From: Agelas oroides
Taxonomy: Eukaryota; Porifera; Demospongiae; Agelasida; Agelasidae
DNA: 64,000 nt
NCBI GenBank assembly: GCA_949130485.1
Contig: OX422205.1
Location: 3,082,415 to 3,146,414 of the forward strand
Reading direction: 5' to 3'
In this document: positions 46,306-60,132 of the stretch, in pieces
Position numbering within the stretch: position 1 is the stretch's first letter
Layout: each line of letters begins with the position of its first letter
Translations under genes and position numbers: made by a program
The notes under the pieces: model-generated
Seen by the model: only the letters and a program-made list of their open reading frames with translations
What the model was told of the DNA's origin: nothing
The model's database searches: none

Positions 46306-47739
46306 GTACTTAAACGGTCCTGCACGTGCTTCACAGCACCTACACAGTGATGAAAACTGCTTTCTCGATCTTTACTAGCACTAAAATAAGCTGGAACGAG
46401 CTGCAGCAGACCTCCACAGCAGTGAAAACTGTTTTCACCGTCTTTTTTGGCACTTAAACTAGCCTGCACGTGCTTCACAGCACCCCCACGATGATCAAAA
46501 TTGCTTTTTCGATCTTTCCTGGTACCAAACCAGGCTTTCACGAGCTTCACAAGACCTCCACAGTGGTGAAAACTGCTTTCTCCATCCTTCCTGGCACCTA
46601 AAAAGGCCTGTACGTGCATCACATCACCTCCACACTAGAGAAAGTATGCTTTCCTCATCTCCCCTCGCTTTTAAACAGGCTTGCACGAGCTTCACAAGAC
46701 CTACAGTGGTGAAAACTGCTTTCTCCGTCTTTCCTGGCACTTAAACTGGCCTGCACTAGCTTCACAGGACCTCCACACTAGAGAAAATATCCTTTCCTCC
46801 TCTCCCCTGGCATTTAAACAGGTTTGCACCACCTTCACATGCCCTCCACAGTGGTTAAAATGGCTTTGTCCGACCTTCCAGCCACTTAAACATACCTGCA
46901 CGAGTTACTCAGCACCACCACAGTGATGAAAACTGCTTTCTCGCTCTTTCCTGGCAATGAAATGGGCTTGCGCAAGATTCACAGCTCCTCCATAGTGGTG
47001 AAAACTGCTTTCTCTGTCCTTGCAGGTACATAAACAGGCCTGCATGTACCTACACAGTGATCAAAACTGTTTTCTTGATCTTTCCTGGCACTAAAATACG
47101 CTTACACGAGCTTCAGCAGACCTCCACAGTAGTGAAAATAGCTTTCACCGTCTTCTTTGGCACTTAAACAGGCCTGCACGTTCTTCACAGCACCTCCACG
47201 GTGATGAGAACTGCTTTCTCACTCTTCCCTGGCAGTAAAATGGGCTTGCACGAGCTTCACAACACCTCCATAGTGTTGAAAACGTCTTTCTCCGTCCTTG
47301 CAGGTACATAAACAGGCCTGCACGTACCTACACAGTGATCAAAACTGCTTTCTCGATCTTTCCTGGCACTAAAATAAGCTTCCACGAGCTTCAGCAGACC
47401 TCCACAGTAGTGCAAATAGCTGTCACCGTCTTTTTTGGCACTTAAACAAGCCTGCACGTGCTTCACATCACCTCCACGGTGATGAAAATTGCTTTCTCGG
47501 TTTTCCTGGTACGAAACCAGGCTTGCACGAGCTTCACAGGACTTCCACAGTGGATAAAATGTCTCTGTCGAACCGTCCCAGCACTTAAACAGGCCTACAC
47601 GTATTACTCAGCACCTACACAGTGATGAAAATTGCTTTCTCAATCTTCCCTGGCATTTAAACAAGCTTGCACGAGCTTCACAGGACCTCCACAGTGAGTA
47701 AAGCGGATTTGTAGAACCCTCCCGCCACTTAAATAGCGC

Positions 47740-50700
47740 TGCACGTATTACCCAGCACAAACACAGTGATGAAAACTGCTTTCTTCATTCATTCCTGACA
47801 TTTAAACAGGCCTGCACAAAGTTTACAGCACCTCCACAGCCGTGACAATTCCTTTCTCCATCTTTCATGGCCCAAAAACAGCCTTGCACGAGCTTCACAA
47901 GACCTCCACAGTGGTGAAAACTCCTTTCTCCATCCTTACTGGCACCTAAACAGGCCTATACGTGCATCACATCATCTCCACACTAGAGAAAATATGCTTT
48001 CCTCATCTCCCCTCGCACTTAAACAGGCTTGCACGAGCTTCACAAGACGTACACAGTGGTGAAAACTGCTTTCTCCATCTTTCCTGGCACTGAAACAGGC
48101 CTGTACGTGCATCACATCACCTCCACACTAGAGAAAATATGCTTTCCTCATCTCCCCTGGCATTTGAACAGGCTTGCACCAGCTTCACATGACCTCCACA
48201 GTGGTTAAAATGGCTTTGTCCAACCTTCCATCCACTTAAACATACCTGCACGAGTTACTCAGCACCCCCAGTTATGAAAATTGCTTTCTCGTTCTTTCCT
48301 GGCACTGAATTGGGCTTGCACGAGCTTCACAACACCTCCATAGTGGTGAAAACTGCTTTCTCCGTTCTTGCAGGTACTTAAACAGGCCTGCACGTGCTTC
48401 ACTGAACCTACACAGTGATCAAAACTGCTTTCTCGATCTTTCCTGGCACTAAAATAAGCTTGCATGAGCTTCACAAGACCTCCACAGCAGTGAAAACTGC
48501 TTTCACCGTATTTTTGGGCACTTAAACAATCCTGCACATGGTTCACAGCACCTCCACGGAGATGAAAATTGCTTTCTCAATCTTTCCTGGTACCAAACCA
48601 GTCTTTCACGAGCTTCACAGGAGTCCCACAGTGGATAAAATGTCTCTGTCGAACCGTCCCAGCACTTTAACAGGCCTACACGTATAAGTCAGCACCTACA
48701 CAGTGATGAAAACTGCTTTCTCGATCTTTCCTGATATTTAAACGGGCCTGCATAAACTTTACAGCACCTCCACAGTCGTGAAAATTCCTTTCTCCATCTT
48801 CCCTGGCCCAAAAACAGCCTTGCATGAGCTTCACAAGACCTCCACAGTGGTGAAAACTCCTTTCTCCATCCTTACTGGCACCTAAACAGGCCTGTACGTG
48901 CATCACATCATCTCCACACTAGAGAAAATATGCTTTCCTCACCTCCCCTCGCATTTAAACAGGCTTGCACGAGCTTCACAAGACCTACACAGTGGTGAAA
49001 ACTGCTTTCTCCATCTTTCCTGGCACTGAAACAGGCCTGTACGTGCATCACATCACCTCCACACTAGAGAAAGTATGCTTTCCTCATCTCCCCTGGCATT
49101 TGAACAGGCTTGGACCAGCTTCACATGACCTCCACAGTGGTTAAAATGGCTTTGTCCAACCTTCCATCCACTTAAACATACTTGCACGAGTTACTGAGCA
49201 CCCCCAGTTATGTAAACTGGTTTATCGTTCTTTCCTGGCACTGAATTGGGCTTGCACGATCTTCACAACACCTCCATAGTGGTGAAAACAGCTTTCTCCG
49301 TTCTTGCAGGTACTTAAACAGGCCTGCACGTGCTTCACTGAACCTACACAGTGATCAAAACTGCTTTCTCGATCTTTCCTGGCACTAAAATATGCTTGCA
49401 TGAGCTTCACAAGACCTCCACAGCAGTGAAAACTGCTTTCACCGTATTTTTGGGCACTTAAGCAAGCCTGCACATGGTTCACAGCACCTCCACGGAGATG
49501 AAAATTGCTTTCTCAATCTTTCCTGGTACCAAACCAGTCTTTCACGAGCTTCACAGGAGTCCCACAGTGGATAAAATGTCTCTGTCGAACCGTCCCAGCA
49601 CTTTAACAGGCCTACACGTATAAGTCAGCACCTACACAGTGATGAAAACTGCTTTCTCGATCTTTCCTGATATTTAAACAGGCCTGCATAAACTTTACAG
49701 CACCTCCACAGTCGTGAAAATTCCTTTCTCCATCTTCCCTGGCCCAAAAACAGCCTTGCACGAGCTTCACAAGACCTCCACAGTGGTTAAAACTCCTTTC
49801 TCCATCCTTACTGGCACCTAAACAGGCCTGTACGTGCATCACATCATCTCCACACTAGAGAAAATATGCTTTCCTCACCTCCCCTCGCATTTAAACAGGC
49901 TTGCACGAGCTTCACAAGACCTACACAGTGGTGAAAACTGCTTTCTCCATCTTTCCTGGCACTGAAACAGGCCTGTACGTGCATCACATCACCTCCACAC
50001 TAGAGAAAGTATGCTTTCCTCATCTCCCCTGGCATTTGAACAGGCTTGGACCAGCTTCACATGACCTCCACAGTGGTTAAAATGGCTTTGTCCAACCTTC
50101 CATCCACTTAAACATACTTGCACGAGTTACTGAGCACCCCCAGTTATGTAAACTGGTTTATCGTTCTTTCCTGGCACTGAATTGGGCTTGCACGATCTTC
50201 ACAACACCTCCATAGTGGTGAAAACTGCTTTCTCCGTTCTTGCAGGTACTTAAACAGGCCTGCACGTGCTTCACTGAACCTACACAGTGATCAAAACTGC
50301 TTTCTCGATCTTTCCTGGCACTAAAATATGCTTGCATGAGCTTCACAAGACCTCCACAGCAGTGAAAACTGCTTTCACCGTATTTTTGGGCACTTAAGCA
50401 AGCCTGCACATGGTTCACAGCACCTCCACGGAGATGAAAATTGCTTTCTCAATCTTTCCTGGTACCAAACCAGTCTTTCACGAGCTTCACAGGAGTCCCA
50501 CAGTGGATAAAATGTCTCTGTCGAACCGTCCCAGCACTTTAACAGGCCTACACGTATAAGTCAGCACCTACACAGTGATGAAAACTGCTTTCTCGATCTT
50601 TCCTGATATTTAAACAGGCCTGCATAAACTTTACAGCACCTCCACAGTCGTGAAAATTCCTTTCTCCATCTTCCCTGGCCCAAAAACAGCCTTGCACGAG

Positions 50701-51700
50701 CTTCACAAGACCTCCACAGTGGTGAAAACTCCTTTCTCCATCCTTACTGGCACCTAAACAGGCCTGTACGTGCATCACATCATCTCCACACTAGAGAAAA
50801 TATGCTTTCCTCACCTCCCCTCGCATTTAAACAGGCTTGCACGAGCTTCACAAGACCTACACAGTGGTGAAAACTGCTTTCTCCATCTTTCCTGGCACTG
50901 AAACAGGCCTGTACGTGCATCACATCACCTCCACACTAGAGAAAGTATGCTTTCCTCATCTCCCCTGGCATTTGAACAGGCTTGGACCAGCTTCACATGA
51001 CCTCCACAGTGGTTAAAATGGCTTTGTCCAACCTTCCATCCACTTAAACATACTTGCACGAGTTACTGAGCACCCCCAGTTATGTAAACTGGTTTATCGT
51101 TCTTTCCTGGCACTGAATTGGGCTTGCACGATCTTCACAACACCTCCGTAGTGGTGAAAACTGCTTTCTCCGTTCTTGCAGGTACTTAAACAGGCCTGCA
51201 CGTGCTTCACTGAACCTACACAGTGATCAAAACTGCTTTCTCGATCTTTCCTGGCACTAAAATAAGCTTGCATGAGCTTCACAAGACCTCCACAGCAGTG
51301 AAAACTGCTTTCACCGTCTTTTTTGGCACTTAAACAAGCCTGCACATGGTTCACAGCATCTCCACGGAGATGAAAATTACTTTCTGAATCTTTCCTGGTA
51401 CCAAACTAGTCTTTCACGAGCTTCACAGGAGTTCCACAGTGGATAAAATGTCTCTGTCGAACCGTCCCAGCACTTTAACAGGCCTACACGTATAAGTCAG
51501 CACCTATACAGTGATCAAAACTGCTTTCTCGATCCTTCCTGATATTTAAACAGGCCTGCACAAACTTTACAGCACCTCCACAGTCGTGAAAATTCCTTTC
51601 TCCATCTTTCCTGGCCCCAAAACAGCCTTGCACGAGCTTCACAAGACCTCCACAGTGGTGAAAACTCCTTTCTCCATCCTTCCTGGCACCTAAACAGGCC
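47740..51700. repeat. 13-monomer higher-order repeat (936 bp), four to five tandem copies
   Basis: The unit is exactly 936 bp (13 x 72). Landmarks repeat at that step: 48676, 49612, 50548, 51484; and 48546, 49482, 50418, 51354. The 13 monomer types follow in order, recognisable by GTGATGAAAACTGC, GTCGTGAAAATTCC, GTGGTGAAAACTCC, CACTAGAGAAAATATGC, GTGGTGAAAACTGC, CACTAGAGAAAGTATGC, GTGGTTAAAATGGC, GTTATGTAAACTGG, the CCGTTCTTGCAGG type, GTGATCAAAACTGC, GCAGTGAAAACTGC, GGAGATGAAAATTGC and GTGGATAAAATGTC. Units 49612-51093 are nearly identical; the outer ones are more diverged. Confidence 0.92.
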
Positions 51701-51705
51701 TGTAC

Positions 51706-52722
51706 GTGCATCACATCACCTCCACACTAGAGAAGAAATGCTTTCCCCATCTCCCCTCGCATTTAAACAGGCTTGCACGAGCATCACAAGACCAACACAG
51801 TGGTGTAAACTGCTTTCTCCGTCTTTCCTGGCACTTAAACAGGCCTGCACGAGCTTCACAGGACCTCCACACTAGAGAAAATATCCTTTCCTCATCTCCC
51901 CTGGCATTTAAACAGGTTTGCACCACCTTCACATGCCTTCCATAGTGGTTAAAATGGCTTTGTCCTACCTTCCAGCCACTTAAACATACCTGCACGAGTT
52001 ACTCAGCAACCCCACAGTGATGAAAAGTGCTTTCTCGCTCATTCCTGGCAATTAAATGGGATTCCACGAGCTTCACAGCTCCTCCATAGTGGTTAAAACT
52101 GCTTTCTCCGTCCTTGCAGGTACATAAACAGGCCTGCACGTACCTACACAGTGATCAAAACTGCTTTCTCGATCTTTCCTGGCATTAAAATAAGCTTGCA
52201 CGAGCTTCAGCAGACCTCCACAGTAGTGAAAACAGCTTTCACCGTCTTTTTTGGCACTTAAACAAGCCTGCACGTGCTTCACAGCACCTCCACGGTGATG
52301 AAAATTACTTTCTCGATCTTTCCTGGTACCAAACCAGGCTTGCATGAGCATCACAGGACTTCCACAGTGGATAAAATGTGTCTGTCGAACCGTCCCAGCA
52401 CTTAAACAGGCCTACACGTATTACTCAGCACCTACACAGTGATGAAAACTGCTTTCTCAATCTTTCCTGATATTTAAACAGGCCTGCACTAGCTTTACAG
52501 CACCTCCACCGTCGTGAAAATTCCATTCTCAATCTTCCCTGGCATTTAAACACACTTGTACAAGCTTCACAGGACCTCCACAGAAAATAAAATGGCTTTG
52601 TCGAACCATCCCGGCAGTTAAACAGGGCTGCACGTATTATCCAGCACAAACACAGTGATGAAAACTGCTTTCTTGATCCTTCCTGACACCTAAACAGGCC
52701 TGCACGAACTTTACAGCACCTC
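51706..52722. repeat. 1-kb block, first of three copies
   Basis: It matches about 57454-58470 (offset 5,748 bp) and 62897-63913. All three share the odd words CACTAGAGAAGAAATGC and CACAGTGGTGTAAACTGC, so they come from one ancestor. Confidence 0.82.
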
Positions 52723-54566
52723 CACAGCCGTGAAAATTCCTTTCTCCATCTTTCCTGGCCCAAAAACAGCCTTGCACGAGCTTCACAAGACCTCCACAGT
52801 GGTGAAAACTCCTTTCTCCATCCTTCCTGGCACCTAAACAGGCCTGTACGTGCATCACATCATCTCCACACTAGAGAAAATATGCTTTCCTCATCTCCCC
52901 TCGCACTTAAAAACTGCTTTATCCGTCCTTGCAGGTACTTAAACAGGCCTGCACGTGCTTCACAGCACCTACACAGTGATCAAAACTGCTTTCACGATCT
53001 TTCCTGGCACTAAAACAAGCTTGCATGAGCTTCAGAAGACCTCCACAGCAGTGAAAACTGCTTTCACCGTCTTTCTTGGCACTTAAACAAGCCTGCACAT
53101 GGTTCACAGCACCTCCACGGAGATGAAAATTGCTTTCTCAATCTTTCCTGGTACGAAACCAGTCTTTCACGAGCTTCACAGGAGTTCCACAATGGATAAA
53201 ATGTCTCTGTCGAACCGTCCCAGCACTTAAACAGGCCTACACGTATTAGTCAGAACCTACACAGTGATGAAAACTGCTTTCTCGATCTTTCCTGAAATTT
53301 AAGCAGGCCTGCACAAACTTTACAGCACCTCCACAGTCGTGAAAATTCCTTTCTCCATCTTTCCTGGCCCCAAAACAGCCTTGCACGAGCTTCACAAGAC
53401 CTCCACAGTGGTGAAAACTCCTTTCTCCATCCTTCCTGGCACCTAAACAGGGCTGTACGTGCATCAAATCACCTCCACACTAGAGAAAATATGCTTTCCC
53501 CATCTCCCCTCGCATTTAAACAGGCTTGCACGAGCATCACAAGACCTACACAGTGGTGAAAACTGCTTTCTCCGTCTTTCCTGGCACTTAAACAGGCCTG
53601 CACGAGCTTCACAGGACCTCCACACTAGAGAAAATATCCTTTCCTCATCTCCCCTGGCATTTAAACAGGTTTGCACCACCTTCACATGCCCTCCACAGTG
53701 GTTAAAATGGCTTTGTCCAACCGTCCAGCCACTTAAACATACCTGCACGAGTTACTCAGCAACCCCACAGTGATGAAAAGTGCTTTCTCGCTCTTTCCTG
53801 GCAACTAAAATAAGCTTGCATGAGCTTCAGAAGACCTCCACAGCAGTGAAAACTGCTTTCACCGTCTTTTGTGGCACTTAAACAAGCCTGCACATGGTTC
53901 ACAGCACCTCCATGGAGATGAAAATTGCTTTCTCAATCTTTCCTGGTACCAAACCAGCCTTTCACGAGCATCACAGGAGTTCCACAGTGGATAGAATGTC
54001 TCTGTCGAACCGTCCCAGCACTTAAACAGGCCTACAGATATTACTCAGCACCTACACAGTGATGAAAACTGCTTTCTCGATCGTTCCTGATATTTAAAGA
54101 GGCCTGCACGAGCTTTACAGCACCTCCACAGTCGTGAAAATTCCCTTCTCGCTCTTTCCTGGCAATTAAATGGTATTGCACGAGCTTCACAGCTCCTCCA
54201 TAGTGGTGAAAACTGCTTTCTCCGTCCTTGCAGGTATACAAACAGGCCTGCACGTACCTACACAGTGATCAAAACTGCTTTCTCGATCTTTCTGGGCACT
54301 AAAATAAGCTTGCACAAGCTTCAGCAGACCTCCGCAGTAGTGAAAATAGCTTTCACCGTCTTTTTTGGCACTTATACAAGCCTGCACGTGCTTCACAGCA
54401 CCTCCACGGTGATGAAAACTGATTTCTCGATCTTTCCTTGTACCAAACCTGGCCTGCACGAGCTTCACAGCACTTCCACAGAGGATAAAATGTCTCTGTG
54501 GAACCGTCCCAGCACTTAAACAGGCCTACACTTATTACTCAGCACCTACACAGTGATGAAAACTGA

Positions 54567-55722
54567 GTTCTCGATCTTTCCTGGCATTTAAACAGGCTTG
54601 CACAAGCTTCACAAGACCTCCACAGTGATTAAAATGGCTTTGTCGAACCGTCCCGGCAGTTAAACAGGGCTGCACGTATTTCCCAGCACAAGCACAGTGA
54701 TGAAAACTGCTTTCTTGATCCTTCCTGATATTTAAACAGGCCTGCACGAACTTTACAGCACCCCCACAGTCGTGAAAATTCCTTTCTCCATCTTTCCTGG
54801 CCCAAAAACAGCCTTGCACGAGCTTCACAAGACCTCCACAGTGGTGAAAACTCCTTCCTTCATCCTTCCTGGCACCTAAACAGCCCTGTACGTGCATCAC
54901 ATCATCTCCACACTAGAGAAAATATGCTTTCCTCATCTCCCCTCGCACTTAAACAGGCTTGCACGAGCTTCACAAGACCTACACAGTGGTGAAAACTCCT
55001 TTCTCCATCCTTCCTGGCACCTAAACAGGCCTGTACGTGCACCACATCATCTCCACACTAGAGAAAATATGCTTTCCTCATCTCCCCTTGCATTTAAACA
55101 GGCTTGCAGGAGCTTCACAAGACCTACACAGTGGTGAAAACTGCGTTCTCGATCTTTCCTGGCATTTAAACAGGCTTGCACAAGCTTCACAAGACCTCCA
55201 CAGTGATTAAAATGGCTTTGTCGAACCGTCCCGGCAGTTAAACAGGGCTGCACGTATTTCCCAGCACAAGCACAGTGATGAAAACTGCTTTCTTGATCCT
55301 TCCTAAGATTTAAACAGGCCTGCACGAACTTTACAGTACCCCCACAGTCGTGAAAATTCCTTTCTCCATCTTTCCTGGCCCAAAAACAGCCTTGCACGAG
55401 CTTCACAAGACCTCCACAGTGGTGAAAACTCCTTCCTTCATCCTTCCTGGCACCTAAACAGCCCTGTACGTGCATCACATCATCTCCACACTAGAGAAAA
55501 TATGCTTTCCTCATCTCCCCTCGCACTTAAACAGGCTTGCACGAGCTTCACAAGACCTACACAGTGGTGAAAACTCCTTTCTCCATCCTTCCTGGCACCT
55601 AAACAGGCCTGTACGTGCACCACATCATCTCCACACTAGAGAAAATATGCTTTCCTCATCTCCCCTCGCATTTAAACAGCCTTGCACAAGCTTCAGAAGG
55701 CCTACACAGTGGTGAGAACTGC
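54567..55722. repeat. 578-bp tandem duplication (two copies)
   Basis: Copy 1 is about 54567-55144 and copy 2 about 55145-55722 (54892 to 55470 gives the offset). The size is eight monomers plus 2 bp. Both copies share GTGGTGAAAACTCCTTCCTTC. Confidence 0.82.
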
Positions 55723-55830
55723 TTTCTCCGTCTTTCCTGGCACTTAAACAGGCCTGTACGTGCATCACATCACCTCCACACTAGAGAAAATATGCTTTCC
55801 TCATCTCCCCTGGCATTTAAACAGGCTTGC

Positions 55831-58557
55831 ACTGCTTTCACCGTCTTTCTTGGCACTTAAACAAGCCTGCACATGGTGCACAGCACTTCCATGTAGATGA
55901 AAATTGCTTTCTCAATCTTTCCTGGTACCAAACCAGCCTTTCACGAGCTTCACAGGAGTTCCACAGTGGATAAAATGTCTCTGTCGAACCGTCCCAGCAC
56001 TTAAACAGGCCTACACGTATTACTCAGCACCTACACAGTGATGAAAACTGCTTTCCCGATCTTTCCTGATATTAAAACAGGCCTGCACAAACTTTACAGC
56101 ACCTCCACAGTCGTGAAAATTCATTTCTCCATCTTTCCTGGCCCAAAAACAGCCTTGCACAAGCTTCAGAAGGCCTACACAGTGGTGAGAACTGCTTTCT
56201 CCGTCTTTCCTGGCACTTAAACAGGCCTGTACGTGCATCACATCACCTCCACACTAGAGAAAATATGCTTTCCTCATCTCCCCTGGCATTTAAACAGGCT
56301 TGCACCAGCTTCACATGACCTCCACAGTGGTTAAAATGGCTTTCTCGCACCTTCCCACACATCAATTGGCCTGCAGGAGTTTAACAGGACCTCCACAGTG
56401 ATTAAAATGGCTTTGTCTGACCTTCTAGCAACTTAACATACCTGCACGAATCACTCAGCATCCCCACACCAATGAAAACTGCTTTCTCACTCTTTCCTGG
56501 CACTAAAATGGGCTTGTACGAGCTTCACAACACCTCCATAGTTTTGAAAACTGCTTTCTCCATCCTTGCAGGTACTTAAACAGGCCTGCACGTGCTTCAC
56601 AGCACCTAAACAGTGATCAAAACTGCTTTCTCGACCTTTCCTGGCACTAAAATAAGCTTGCATGAGCTTCAGAAGACCACAGCAGTGAAAATTGCTTTCA
56701 CCGTATTTTGTGGCACTTAAACAAGCCTGCACATGGTTCACAGCACCTCCATGGAGATGAAAATTGCTTTCTCAATCTTTCCTGGTACCAAACCAGCCTT
56801 TCACGAGCTTCACAGGAGTTCCACAGTGGATAGAATGTCTCTGTCGAACCGTCCCAGCACTTAAACAGGCCTACACGTATTACTCAGCACCTACACAGTG
56901 ATGAAAACTGCTTTCTCGATCTTTCCTCATATTAAAACAGGCCTGCACAAACTTTACAGCACCTCCACAGTCGTGAAAATTCATTTCTCCATCCTTCCTG
57001 GCCCAAAAACAGCCCTGCACGAGCTCCAGAAGACCTCCACAGTGGTGAAAACTCCTTTCTCCATCCTTCCTGGCACCTAAACAGGCCTGTACGTGCATCG
57101 CATCACCTCCACACTAGAGAAAATATGCTTTCCTCATCTCCCCTCGCATTTAAACAGGCTTGCACGAGCTTCACAGGACTTCCACAGTGGTTAAAATGGC
57201 TTTGTCGAACCGTCCCGGCACTTAAACAGGGCTGCACGTATTACCCAGCACAAACACAGTGATGAAAACTGCTTTCTCGATCCTTCCTGATATTTAAACA
57301 GGCCTGCACGAACTTTCCAGCAGCTCCACAGTCGTGAAAATTCCTGACTCCATCTTTCCTGGCCCAAAAACAGCCTTGCACGAGGTTCACAAGACGTCCA
57401 CAGTGGTGAAAACTCCTTTCTCCATCCTTCCTGGCACCTAAACAGACCTGTACGTGCATCGCATCACCTCCACACTAGAGAAGAAATGCTTTCCCCATCT
57501 CCCCTCGCATTTAAACAGGCTTGCACGAGCATCACAAGACCAACACAGTGGTGTAAACTGCTTTCTCCGTCTTTCCTGGCACTTAAACAGGCCTGCACGA
57601 GCTTCACAGGACCTCCACACTAGAGAAAATATCCTTTCCTCATCTCCCCTGGCATTTAAACAGGTTTGCACCACCTTCACATGCCCTCCACAGTGGTTAA
57701 AATGGGTTTGTCCTACCTTCCAGCCACTTAAACATACCTGCACGAGTTACTCAGCAACCCCACAGTGATGAAAAGTGCTTTCTCGCTCATTCCTGGCAAT
57801 TAAATGGGATTGCACGAGCTTCACAGCTCCTCCATAGTGGTTAAAACTGCTTTCTCCGTCCTTGCAGGTACATAAACAGGCCTGCACGTACCTACACAGT
57901 GATCAAAACTGCTTTCTCGATCTTTCCTGGCATTAAAATAAGCTTGCACGAGCTTCAGCAGACCTCCACAGTAGTGAAAACAGCTTTCACCGTCTTTTTT
58001 GGCACTTAAACAAGCCTGCACGTGCTTCACAGCACCTCCACGGTGATGAAAATTATTTTCTCGATCTTTCCTGGTACCAAACCAGGCTTGCATGAGCATC
58101 ACAGGATTTCCACAGTGGATAAAATGTGTCTGTCGAACCGTCCCAGCACTTAAACAGGCCTACACGTATTACTCAGCACCTACACAGTGATGAAAACTGC
58201 TTTCTCAATCTTTCCTGATATTTAAACAGGCCTGCACTAGCTTTACAGCACCTCCACCGTCGTGAAAATTCCATTCTCAATCTTCCCTGGCATTTAAACA
58301 CACTTGTACAAGCTTCACAGGACCTCCACAGAAATTAAAATGGCTTTGTCGAACCATCCCGGCAGTTAAACAGGGCTGCACGTATTATCCAGCACAAACA
58401 CAGTGATGAAAACTGCTTTCTTGATCCTTCCTGACACCTAAACAGGCCTGCACGAACTTTACAGCACCTCAACGGCGATGCAAATTGCTTTCTCGATCTT
58501 TCCTGGTACCAAACCAGGCTTTCACGATCTTCACAGGACTTCCACATTGGATAAAAT
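55831..58557. repeat. 5.44-kb offset duplication, left copy
   Basis: It matches 61271 to the window end at an offset of 5,440 bp, rising to 5,443 bp after about 56680 where this copy lost 3 bp (AGAAGACCACAGCAG). The copies differ by only scattered substitutions, so this is one of the youngest duplications here. Confidence 0.87.
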
Positions 58558-60132
58558 GTCTCTGTCGAACGGTACCAGCACTTAAACAGGCCTACACGTA
58601 TTACTCAGCACCTACACAGTGATGAAAACAGCTTTCTCGATCTTTCCTGATATTTAAACAGGCCTGCACGAGCTTTACAGCACCTCCACAGTCGTGAAAA
58701 TTCCTTTCTCGATCTTCCCTGGCATTTAAACAGGCTTGCACGAGCTTCACAGGACCTCCACAGTGATTAAAATGGCTTTGTCGAACCGTCCCGGCACTTA
58801 AACAGGGCTGCACGTATTACCCAGCACAAACACAGTGATGAAAAGTGCTTTCTTGATCCTTCCTGACATTTAAACAGGCCTGCACGAACTTTACAGCACC
58901 TCCACAGTGGTGAAAACTCCTTTCTCCATCCTTCCTGGCACCTAAACAGGCCTGTACGTGCATCACATCATCTCCACACTAGAGAAAATATGCTTTCCTC
59001 ATCTCCCCTCGCATTTAAACAGGCTTGCACGAGCTTCACAAGACCTCCACAGTGGTGAAAACTCCTTTCTCCATCCTTCCTGGCACCTAAACAGGCCTGT
59101 ACGTGCATCACATCATCTACACACTAGAGAAAGTATGCTTTCCTCATCTCTCCTCGCATTTAAACAGGCTTGTACCAGCTTCACAAGACCTACACAGTGG
59201 TGAAAACTGCTTTCTCCATCTTTCCTGGCACTTAAACAGGCCTGTACGTCCATCACATCACCTCCACACTAAAGAAAATATGCTTTCTTCATCTCCCCTG
59301 GCATTTAAACAGGCTTGCACCAGCTTCACATGATCCCCACAGTGGTTAAAATGGATTTCTCGCACTTTCCAACACATCAATTGGCCTGCAGGAGCTTAAC
59401 AGGACCTCCACAGTGATTAAAATGGCTTTGTCCGACCTTCCAGCAACTTAAACATACTTGCACGAATTACTCAGCACCCCCACAGCAATGAAAACTGCTT
59501 TCTCACTCTTTCCTGGCACTAAAATGGGCTTGCACGAGCTTCTCAACACCTCAATAGTTTTGAAAACTGCTTTATCCGTCCTTGCAGGTGCTTAAACAGG
59601 CCTGCACGTGCTTCACAGCACCTACATAGTGATCAAAACTGCTTTCACGATCTTTCCTGGCACTAAAACAAGCTTGCATGAGCTTCAGAAGACCTCCACA
59701 GCAGTGAAAACTGCTTTCACCGTCTTTCTTGGCACTTAAACAAGCCTGCACATGGTTCACAGCACCTCCACGGAGATGAAAATTGCTTTCTCAATCTTTC
59801 CTGGTACCAAACTAGTCTTTCACGAGCTTCACAGGAGTTCCACAGTGGATAAAATGTCACTGTCGAACCGTCCCAGCACTTTAACAGGCCTACACGTATA
59901 AGTCAGCACCTACACAGTGATGAAAACTGCTTTCCCGATCTTTCCTGATATTTAAACAGGCCTGCACAAACTTTACAGCACCTCCACAGTCGTGAAAATT
60001 CCTTTCTCCATCTTTCCTGGCCCCAAAACAGCCTTGCACGAGCTTCACAAGACCTCCACAGTGGTGAAAACTCCTTTCTCCATCCTTCCTGGCACCTAAA
60101 CAGGCCTGTACGTGCATCACATCACCTCCACA

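Larger units (their letters stand above)
39764..60132. repeat. 72-bp satellite array, block 5
   Basis: This is 20.4 kb of uninterrupted satellite. It contains inverted cassettes at 41015, 44596 and 45946, an in-place inversion at 43776, the 13-monomer HOR at 47740-51700, a 578-bp duplication at 54567-55722 and the left part of the 5.44-kb duplication. No inverted cassette occurs after 46305, so the right third of the window is a distinct, purely forward domain. Confidence 0.95.

Noticed and set aside
47740..51700. CRISPR-like array
   Set aside because: There are no unique spacers; whole 72-bp monomers are related to each other, and the context is eukaryotic.
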